A DNA stretch of 64,000 nt. It comes from Alphaproteobacteria bacterium (lineage in GTDB: Bacteria > Pseudomonadota > Alphaproteobacteria > Rhizobiales > GCA-2746425). Positions 7,945-14,192 of the stretch are shown piece by piece. The position numbers and the translations under genes were made by a program. The stretch spans positions 992,001 to 1,056,000 of the forward strand of contig JANSWZ010000001.1 of NCBI GenBank assembly GCA_024743215.1, in the 5' to 3' direction. Numbering within the stretch: the stretch's first letter is position 1; the number at the start of each line of letters is the position of its first letter. The notes beneath the pieces are model-generated. The model was not told the origin of the DNA. It ran no database searches and was given only the letters and a program-made list of their open reading frames with translations.

Positions 7945-9786
7945 TTAGCCTGCAATCACTTTTGATAAATTTTGCTTACGTTTTTTCCGCAAATTTGAAT
8001 ATTTTCCAGAATCGACAAGTCTGCCTTCCTCCATCGCAATGACATGATCGGCGTGAGCAATCATCGCGTCCCCATGGTCGATGGTCAGAATGGTTGTTTC
8101 ACCACGCAGTTTTTCGATGGTTTCGGCAATCAGGGCCTGATTGACCCAATCCAGTGCGCTCGTGGCTTCGTCAAGCACGAGCAGTTTGGGTTTTCTCAAG
8201 ACAGCACAAGCTATGGCAATCCTTTGGCGTTCACCACCGGACAGCAGCCCTCCTCTTTCCCCGACAATCGTGTCGAGGCCCAGGGGCAGATGTTTTGTAA
8301 ATTTCAGCGCTTGCGCAATATCAAGGGCAGTCGAAATTTCAGCATCATCCGCATCCGGTTTTGAAAAAAGCAAATTGGCTCTGATGGTGTCATGCAGCAG
8401 AAAGACATCCTGATGAACGATAGCGACGTGAGAACGCCATGCTCTTTGATTGTCTGAGCCAATCACCACGCCATCTACGGACATCGTTCCTGACGTCACT
8501 TCAATCAAACCTGCAATGATATCCGCCAGGGTGCTTTTTCCGGCCCCCGATGGCCCGATAAGCGCTGTTACTTTGCCAGCCGGTATTTCCAGCGAGATGT
8601 CACGCAAGGCAAAGTCACGCCCGGCCATCTCGTGACAATAGCTGACATGTGTCAGCGTGATCCCTTTTTGTAGCTTGAAAGAAATCGGCACAGGAGTTTC
8701 CTTGGCCGGTTCCTTTTCCTCTGCAAAGTCTCGGGTCAGGGTCAACACCGAACCATAGGCCGGCAGACTGACAAGGAATTGTTGTACCTGGGTGTGAAGG
8801 CTCAATAATCTCGGTGTGACGCGGACGAAAATCACCAGAAGCACCAGGAACTCCATCATGGAAACCCTGAACACCACCAAAGATACGTAAGCGAAAACAG
8901 CCAGCCCAACAGCACTGGCAATCTGGAAGGCTGCGGCGCCAATGGAGCTTTGATTGACATAGGCCGTGTTGTCTTTGGCTATCCGGGTTAAATTTTGATC
9001 CAGCAGATCGAAATAGAACCGCTCGCCGTTCAACATTTTCGCCATCTTGATGCCGGACAGGAAGTCCGAAATCGTGCGATATTGTTCCTTTCTGTTTCCG
9101 GTGGTCAACACACCAAACTTTGCGGCATTTACGCGAAAAGGCGACAAGCCAGCATAGAGGATTGCCCCCACAACCATCACAATCAAAGTGGTCGGAACAG
9201 AAATCAGCAAACACAGGACGGCATAAACCGCCATAACCACAAGGGTTTGGCATATGTTGAGCAGGAAAAACCCACACGCCTGGATTTTTTCAATGTCTGC
9301 GGTCAGAGCATGCTCCAGTTCCGACTTCCGGCTCTGCGCCACTTTCTCCCAGCGTGCGCGTGCAATTGCGTCGAACAATTCGATGCGCGTTTGATTGAGA
9401 AAGTCGATGAGCATCCGGGCCAGATAAATCGACTTCCATCTGACAAAGAAAGCTTGAAGCGTTACCAGCCCGATGAGCAGTGCGAGTATAACCGGAAGCG
9501 AAACAGCGATGTTGGGCAACCAACCGGAAAAAGCGTCTATCTGGCCAAGCTGCATCACGAACGCGCCATCGGTCTGACTCATGATGTGCAGCAGCGGTAT
9601 CAACAGAAATATGGAAATGCCCTCGGTCAGACTGCCAAACAGCAGCAGTGTGAGCGCCATCCAAAACCGGGCTCCTGAGATCCGCCCTATATGAGCCATT
9701 AGAAGCCGAATTTGTGCCGCTATCTGCTTTCTGCTCATACCAAGACTGTCAGCGGAGTCAGGAAGGTTTGATGGCGCAATGTTCAT
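7945..9786 (-). CDS. Lasso peptide ABC exporter (fused TMD-NBD)
   Basis: A 613-residue type I ABC exporter half-transporter. Six hydrophobic segments fall in about residues 38-335 and the ATPase in residues 370-600: Walker A GPSGAGKST near 413, signature LSGGERQRIAIA near 513, Walker B LLVLDEATSALD, and an H-loop (LTIDHGD). Such D proteins export mature lasso peptide and give self-immunity. It is the last gene of the lasso operon, coupled to the kinase gene by a TGATG overlap at 9786. It lacks the C39 peptidase domain of bacteriocin exporters, as expected because B1/B2 remove the leader. A role in EPS export is unlikely, since Wzx/Wzy genes are present and this gene is coupled to lasso genes. 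Confidence 0.85.
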   Translation of the reverse strand: MNIAPSNLPDSADSLGMSRKQIAAQIRLLMAHIGRISGARFWMALTLLLFGSLTEGISIFLLIPLLHIMSQTDGAFVMQLGQIDAFSGWLPNIAVSLPVILALLIGLVTLQAFFVRWKSIYLARMLIDFLNQTRIELFDAIARARWEKVAQSRKSELEHALTADIEKIQACGFFLLNICQTLVVMAVYAVLCLLISVPTTLIVMVVGAILYAGLSPFRVNAAKFGVLTTGNRKEQYRTISDFLSGIKMAKMLNGERFYFDLLDQNLTRIAKDNTAYVNQSSIGAAAFQIASAVGLAVFAYVSLVVFRVSMMEFLVLLVIFVRVTPRLLSLHTQVQQFLVSLPAYGSVLTLTRDFAEEKEPAKETPVPISFKLQKGITLTHVSYCHEMAGRDFALRDISLEIPAGKVTALIGPSGAGKSTLADIIAGLIEVTSGTMSVDGVVIGSDNQRAWRSHVAIVHQDVFLLHDTIRANLLFSKPDADDAEISTALDIAQALKFTKHLPLGLDTIVGERGGLLSGGERQRIAIACAVLRKPKLLVLDEATSALDWVNQALIAETIEKLRGETTILTIDHGDAMIAHADHVIAMEEGRLVDSGKYSNLRKKRKQNLSKVIAG

Positions 9787-10742
9787 CAGGCCGCCTGCCG
9801 TTCAAGAACGTGCACAAGCTCATCGAGCAGGCCCAGATTGTCGGGAACACTCAAGACGTTGACATGCAACCCCCCTGCGATCTTGGCGCATTGCATCAAA
9901 TGGACAGCAACAGAGTCTCCGACCATCGCAGCAGCGCCGAACCTCGACATGTATGAGTAGCGGATCAGCGCATCGAGACTTTGCCTGCCGGATAGGCACG
10001 TGACCCCTAACTCATTGCCGCGAACCAGAACAAACAGCTTTTCCAATTTTACGCGGAGGCCGGAAAAACCCGACGTCAAGCGGTATCGGTTTTTGTCAAT
10101 GGAAGGATGTGCTTGCGCAAGAATTCTGGATTCTGCCAAGTCTATCCGGGCACCGGCATCTGCCGCCAGCTTGATTTGGGGAAAGCCGGCCAGCACATAG
10201 AAATCACCACCTGCATCACAATCGATAGCTACGATATCATCGGTCAACAATGTATGCCCGGCGGCAACCAATGAAGCCGCGGTTGTTGATTTGCCCGCGC
10301 CCTTGTCTCCCAGAAGGCACAGGCCGCAGCCTTTGATGCCGATGGAACTGGCGTGCAAGATGAACAAGCCACGCTGGTGTAGCAGCACGGCCAGCACCGG
10401 CCCTAACAGCGGAAAGGCGACAAGGTCGTCTCCCACATTATCGGCCTTTTCCACGATGATTTCATGTCCGGATTGCACCTTGAATGTGCCGACAGTATCC
10501 CAATGAAGCACGGCATGACCCTCTTCAAACCGATACCATGTCGTGTCTTCACACGGGGCTCTCTGATCTTCAAAGCGGCCCCTTTTGATCCATGCGTCAG
10601 CAGCACAAGGCGCCACTTCTATCAATTCAGGCAGAACAAATTCGGACGCGAAAACCAGCCCATAGGCTGAGTAAAACCGGGTGGTTTTCGCCGGGCACTC
10701 CTGTGTGGCCATCGCATGGGAAAGGTGTCGGTCAATACTCAA
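9786..10742 (-). CDS. HPr-kinase-like peptide kinase of the lasso cluster
   Basis: A 318-residue protein related to the C-terminal domain of HPr kinase/phosphorylase. ILHASSIGI near residue 127, Walker A GDKGAGKST at about 143-151 and LLTDDIVAID near 165 are the conserved kinase blocks. In lasso clusters, relatives (PadeK of paeninodin, ThcoK, SyanK) phosphorylate the side chain of the C-terminal Ser of the precursor; the precursor here ends in Ser. The gene overlaps the cyclase gene by 11 bases and the exporter gene by 3 bases, so it is translationally embedded in the lasso operon. The N-terminal 110 residues are a variable, probably substrate-binding region. A sugar-metabolism HPr kinase is excluded by lack of PTS context and by low overall similarity outside the P-loop. 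Confidence 0.8.
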   Translation of the reverse strand: MSIDRHLSHAMATQECPAKTTRFYSAYGLVFASEFVLPELIEVAPCAADAWIKRGRFEDQRAPCEDTTWYRFEEGHAVLHWDTVGTFKVQSGHEIIVEKADNVGDDLVAFPLLGPVLAVLLHQRGLFILHASSIGIKGCGLCLLGDKGAGKSTTAASLVAAGHTLLTDDIVAIDCDAGGDFYVLAGFPQIKLAADAGARIDLAESRILAQAHPSIDKNRYRLTSGFSGLRVKLEKLFVLVRGNELGVTCLSGRQSLDALIRYSYMSRFGAAAMVGDSVAVHLMQCAKIAGGLHVNVLSVPDNLGLLDELVHVLERQAA

Positions 10743-12657
10743 CGCTTGTACCCCGCTCCATCTGCTTCAACCAGAGTGACAGCCAGACAGATCGCCACAC
10801 ATGCAGAACGTCATCCAATCTGGCACGGTCACCTTGTTGCGACAGACGTTGAAACGCCTTTCGCAGAAAATCCATGTTCACGTAGGGCGCTATTCTGTCG
10901 GCATCTGTGCCCATGATGGCGCTCATGAGCGCATGATTGTGGCTCAACATGCTGACCGCAATGTTTGATGTGAAATCGGCCTTGTCGCGGCGCCACTGGA
11001 CTTCGGGTGGCAGGATGCCCTCCATCGCCTGTCGAAGGATCAATCGGGTCCAGCCATTGCCCAATTTTTCACTGGCCGGAAGGCCCAGACAAAACAACAA
11101 TAATTCCTTATCCCAGAAGGGATATCGCGGCTCGATACAATTGGCCCCCGCTGCGCGGTCCAACACCTCAAATGCGTGAGGTATGAGAGGATTGGAGACA
11201 ATTTGCAGATGCTCACCCTGTTCGTCGGCTTTTCCCGGCTTTGCGCCTTGCGCAACTGAGTATCTGGCGACCAGATTGGATCGGCGCACCAGATCCTCAT
11301 TTACAAGCTGACGCCATCGCGTTCGTCTCCCAGAGAGTTTTGCCCTCAAGCGATAAGGCAGTATGGAATGAGAGAAGGAGCTGAATGAGTTGAACAGATT
11401 GCCTGACGCAGCGAACCGGCTTGTCAACAATTGCAAGCATATCGCAGCGGGGCTGACATTCAGGGTTTTTGCTACACCACAGGCCTCCCGCCACAAGCTC
11501 AGCCAGCGGCACTGGTCCGTCAATTCCCTAAGCCGACCATATCCGTGGGACACAACTTCATCACCGCCATGACCATCCAGAAGCACATGTTGCCCGTTGG
11601 CCCTGGCCTGCGCATAGATAGAACGGATGTTTGACAACCCAGGCGCCAGAAACAACTCCGATTGCTCCCGAAGCACACTTTCATGATGCGCAAAAGGCTC
11701 CGGCATTTCCGGGCCAAGGACATGAGACTTAAATCCACCTGTATTCAGCACAGATTGAATGGAATGGATTTCATCCGCGCCGCTTCCACGCTCGAATACG
11801 AGTGAGTATGCGTCAAGTGCGCCCTGCCCTTGTATTGACCTAAGATTACGAGCAACACAGGCAATGGAAGATGAATCCAGTCCTCCTGAAAGCATAACTC
11901 CCACTTGTTCGGTTCCACGCATCCTGTTCGCCACAGAGCGTGTAAAAAGTTCCGCAAATGCGTCTGGCAATTCAGCCTGCGCAATGGGTGGACTTGGTCC
12001 GGCCACCCAATATCCGGCGGTGTGAACATCATCTCGGGTGATCGTCATGTAATTTCCGGGCGGCAAACGGTTGATCTGTTGAAACGCCGTCCTGTCGGTC
12101 TCGTTGGGAAGGCCAACCAAAAAATCGGCAATGCGATCTTCGTCAACATTCAATCCACTGCCCTCCATTTCAACAAGTGCCGAAATGCTTGATGCAACTG
12201 AAAATTGCATTCTTGTCAGCCGAAAATAAAATGGCTTGATACCAAAACGGTCCCGCGCGCAGAACGCCAATTGTCTGGAATTGTCCCATATCACGAACGC
12301 GAAATCGCCATCCAGATGAGCCAGCATGCTCTCGCCCCATCTTCGATAGGCCTTCAACACCAACTCGCTGTCTGTGATACCGCCGGCGCAATTTCCCAAT
12401 ATGGGTATGAGCGCTTCTCGGTTGTCCAATCTGATGTCTCCGACAATCGAAAGCGATTTGCCATGTAACGAAAACGGTCCGCCCTTACGTTCCCCTGAAG
12501 TATTCGCCCAACCAAGCCCAAGCGTCATTGGACCAATGGTCAAAACCTTCTGACCATCAGAGAATCTGGCCTGCATCGTCGACAGCATATTGTGCAGACA
12601 CGTTTCAGTTGACCCACCACTCGTTCCCCTGCTGAAAATGCCTGCAATGGCGCTCAT
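10732..12657 (-). CDS. Lasso peptide macrolactam synthetase (asparagine synthetase homologue, C protein)
   Basis: A 641-residue AsnB-like protein. The N-terminal half (about 1-190) resembles a class II glutamine amidotransferase domain (SAIAGIFSRG, RFGIKPFYF) but has Ser in place of the catalytic Cys2, so it should not use glutamine. The C-terminal half has the PP-loop MLSGGLDSSS near residue 250 and GHGGDEVVSHGYGRL near 360. Lasso C enzymes adenylate the side-chain carboxylate of an Asp or Glu at core position 7-9 and close it on the N-terminal amine, trapping the tail in the ring. It sits between B2 (11-base gap upstream) and the kinase gene (11-base overlap). An ordinary asparagine synthetase is unlikely given the Cys loss and the neighbours. 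Confidence 0.88.
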   Translation of the reverse strand: MSAIAGIFSRGTSGGSTETCLHNMLSTMQARFSDGQKVLTIGPMTLGLGWANTSGERKGGPFSLHGKSLSIVGDIRLDNREALIPILGNCAGGITDSELVLKAYRRWGESMLAHLDGDFAFVIWDNSRQLAFCARDRFGIKPFYFRLTRMQFSVASSISALVEMEGSGLNVDEDRIADFLVGLPNETDRTAFQQINRLPPGNYMTITRDDVHTAGYWVAGPSPPIAQAELPDAFAELFTRSVANRMRGTEQVGVMLSGGLDSSSIACVARNLRSIQGQGALDAYSLVFERGSGADEIHSIQSVLNTGGFKSHVLGPEMPEPFAHHESVLREQSELFLAPGLSNIRSIYAQARANGQHVLLDGHGGDEVVSHGYGRLRELTDQCRWLSLWREACGVAKTLNVSPAAICLQLLTSRFAASGNLFNSFSSFSHSILPYRLRAKLSGRRTRWRQLVNEDLVRRSNLVARYSVAQGAKPGKADEQGEHLQIVSNPLIPHAFEVLDRAAGANCIEPRYPFWDKELLLFCLGLPASEKLGNGWTRLILRQAMEGILPPEVQWRRDKADFTSNIAVSMLSHNHALMSAIMGTDADRIAPYVNMDFLRKAFQRLSQQGDRARLDDVLHVWRSVWLSLWLKQMERGTSVEY

Positions 12658-12668
12658 AGTTTCACCGC

Positions 12669-13088
12669 CTAGATATCCACCATGGTCGCATAGCGTGGCA
12701 TGTCAGAAGCCTGTCCACCCAACACAACAAACCCGCCGCTTAGAAGCCACGCATGTGCCTTCATATTGTTGCGATTATCCCGCTCAATCCCAATTCTGAC
12801 GATGGAACGGCAGTTGTGTCTTGCCATCAAATACTGCCCGGCCAGAGCCTGTGTCAGACACGTTGCACCAGGGACAAAACGGGCGCATGCAACAACCCCC
12901 CATGCGATCATCCTTGCTGTCTTTTGATCTCCCTCTTCAGTAACTTGAATCGCTGAAATCGTCCGCATGATGAAAGAAGCGCACTTCAGTGACAGAGCAA
13001 TACGAATGAAACACAACACAATAATACAATGGGCCAAAAACACTTTTTCTGAAAACTTCAAATTTAAAAACCGAATTAAATTTGTCAT
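12669..13088 (-). CDS. Lasso peptide leader peptidase B2 (transglutaminase-like)
   Basis: A 139-residue protein of the lasso B2 / Transglut_core3 type. The likely nucleophile Cys77 sits in PGATCLTQALAGQYLM and the catalytic His112 in MKAHAWL, the pattern expected for a papain-like protease; GG follows in FVVLGG. B2 cuts the leader from the precursor with help from B1 and ATP. It overlaps B1 by 4 bases (ATGA), so B1 and B2 are a split version of the single B protein seen in microcin J25. The 5' end is unusually AT-rich compared with neighbouring genes. Residues 14-35 are hydrophobic, common in this family. Confidence 0.85.
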   Translation of the reverse strand: MTNLIRFLNLKFSEKVFLAHCIIVLCFIRIALSLKCASFIMRTISAIQVTEEGDQKTARMIAWGVVACARFVPGATCLTQALAGQYLMARHNCRSIVRIGIERDNRNNMKAHAWLLSGGFVVLGGQASDMPRYATMVDI

Positions 13089-13390
13089 GGCGACGCCAAT
13101 AAATTGTATTTCTCAAATTCTGAGAGAATTTTTTCAATATCTGAACGACATACTTCTTTTTTAATTTGAAATTTTTCTTCTATATATTTACATATTTCAT
13201 CTTTGGACGAGGGATTTTGTATGAATTCCCAGATATCTGCACCGACAGAATTTAGACTGTAATAGACATTACTTTTCAAATGAAGCAGCGCTATGCCCTC
13301 GCCGAACTCGCAAGCGACAACTTCGGGGGAGGCTTTCAGACTGAGGGATACAGGGGCACGATCTTCTGTCATAGGTAAAGAACCATTCAT
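13085..13390 (-). CDS. Lasso peptide B1 protein (PqqD-like RiPP recognition element)
   Basis: About 101 residues of PqqD-like fold. The conserved core is VVACEFGEGIALLHLKSNVYYSLN, then ADIWEFI and a helical C-terminus (EICKYIEEKFQIKKEV, IEKILSEFEKYNLL), matching PqqD/RRE proteins that bind the leader peptide and deliver it to B2. I prefer the ATG at 13390, with a short AGG about 10 bases upstream; starts at 13399 (ATG) or 13447 (TTG) are possible. Gene overlap with B2 supports joint translation. The last third is AT-rich, unlike the upstream precursor gene. It lies 159 bases after the precursor stop, separated by a hairpin. Confidence 0.83.
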   Translation of the reverse strand: MNGSLPMTEDRAPVSLSLKASPEVVACEFGEGIALLHLKSNVYYSLNSVGADIWEFIQNPSSKDEICKYIEEKFQIKKEVCRSDIEKILSEFEKYNLLASP

Positions 13391-13463
13391 TGCTAACATA
13401 CCTGACAATTCCCGCCCAACTCGGCAACTGCCTACGAATTTGATCAACCGACAAACGTGGACA

Positions 13464-13490
13464 GACTGGTCAAAGACTGGTCAAAGACCA
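13464..13490. repeat. Short tandem repeat, GACTGGTCAAA twice plus GACCA
   Basis: Two exact 11-base units (13464-13474, 13475-13485) followed by a partial third unit, between the precursor-gene hairpin and the B1 gene. Its function is unknown. It could be replication slippage or part of an mRNA-processing element. Confidence 0.6.
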
Positions 13491-13499
13491 CTCATGCCC

Positions 13500-13531
13500 A
13501 AAGCTGCCCGGCGCTATGCCGAGCAGCCTTT
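13500..13531 (-). terminator. Stem-loop between lasso precursor gene and B1 (leaky terminator or mRNA stabiliser)
   Basis: In the minus-strand transcript, AAAGGCTGCTCGGC pairs with GCCGGGCAGCTTT around a short ATAGC loop, with one bulged G and one G-U pair. It starts 18 bases after the precursor stop codon. No long U tract follows, so it probably allows partial read-through and keeps precursor mRNA in excess over the biosynthetic genes, as reported for other lasso clusters. Confidence 0.65.
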
Positions 13532-13548
13532 CTTTGGACGCCTTCCTT

Positions 13549-13707
13549 CTAAGAGAAGGTCAAATCCCCAAATGTTGTTCCAATCGGAAAAGCAGCATCA
13601 AGCGCCGATCCGGTAGAAGCTCCTTGGGTTATCTGTTCGATTGAACCGTGGACCGTGAGACACGGCGCTTCGTATTTCGGGTTCAACCTTTTCGAAGCTG
13701 TTTTCAT
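13549..13707 (-). CDS. Lasso peptide precursor (A gene), 52 aa
   Basis: A 52-codon gene starting ATG at 13707, with AGGGAG 8 bases upstream and stop TAG at 13549. The leader (28 residues, from MKTASKRLNPK) contains the RRE-recognition motif YxxPxLxxxGxxxxxT exactly: Tyr12, Pro15, Leu17, Gly21 and Thr27, with Thr at position -2 of the predicted cut. Cleavage after Gln28 frees a 24-residue core whose first nine residues are GASTGSALD, so Gly1 can join the Asp9 side chain in a 9-membered-residue ring. The tail is AAFPIGTTFGDLTFS; Phe residues at core positions 12, 18 and 23 are candidate steric plugs. The core ends in Ser, fitting the kinase in the operon. The other Gly start (Gly33) would place Asp only at position 5, too close for a ring. 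Identity as a precursor is strong; ring and plug details are inferred. Confidence 0.93.
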   Translation of the reverse strand: MKTASKRLNPKYEAPCLTVHGSIEQITQGASTGSALDAAFPIGTTFGDLTFS

Positions 13708-14192
13708 CAAAATCTCCCTTCACTCCTTGTCGGAACTTGCGGTTTTTGATCGCGCGGAACCATCCCGCACACGATGAGTAAGACCAGCGTCATATCGCAT
13801 GTCAAGAAAAAATGACCGAATACTTATCAAATTAAATTAAAGATTAGATACGCCCCTAATTTGATTGATTTTTCTCTTAAATGCTCAAATTTTCATCATT
13901 TCTACTTATTAACGAAAATCCCCTCTGTATTATGCCTGTTTTTTAGGCGTTTTTACCTGCTGCCTAAATTGTGTTCTTTCCGCCCCACTTTTTTTCTTCA
14001 ATAATTACAATATCTTATGTTTTCAAGCTGAACTTGCAGTTCAATCTGGAACAATATTCAGCCACATTTTTGATCGCTTTTCGCAGTAAAAACGTCATGA
14101 AATGATGTTTGACGGACGCTGATTTTTAATATTTACTTTGTGAGGGAGGCAACGACTACCAAGACTGATAGCGAGAGCAACAGGGCTTGTTT
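13708..14192. other. AT-rich divergent intergenic region, lasso operon / plus-strand exo genes
   Basis: No gene is visible. The stretch 13810-14140 is markedly AT-rich. It contains the candidate lasso promoter on the minus strand and, on the plus strand, a weaker TTGACG at 14109 followed 17 bases later by TTTACT, ahead of the fused transferase gene. An imperfect inverted repeat (ACGTCAT-GAA-ATGATGT) lies just before that -35 element. Confidence 0.5.
13777..13805 (-). promoter_or_regulatory. Candidate promoter of the lasso operon
   Basis: On the minus strand, TTGACA (13805-13800, preceded by C as in the alphaproteobacterial CTTGAC consensus) is followed after 17 bases by CTTACT (13782-13777). 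The predicted start of transcription would leave a leader of roughly 60 bases before the precursor start codon. The -10 match is modest. Confidence 0.45.

Noticed and set aside
8995-9678. Long antisense frame opposite the lasso exporter
   Set aside because: The composition is rich in Gln, His, Arg and Asn, there is no ribosome-binding site and no family resemblance; the opposite strand has an unmistakable ABC exporter.
13464-13490. Tandem repeat as a possible CRISPR or attachment site
   Set aside because: Only two full 11-base units with no spacers, and no integrase or cas gene nearby.
13549-13620. Alternative core starting at Gly33 of the lasso precursor
   Set aside because: The only nearby Asp would be at core position 5, too small for a lasso ring, and the conserved Thr would not be at position -2.
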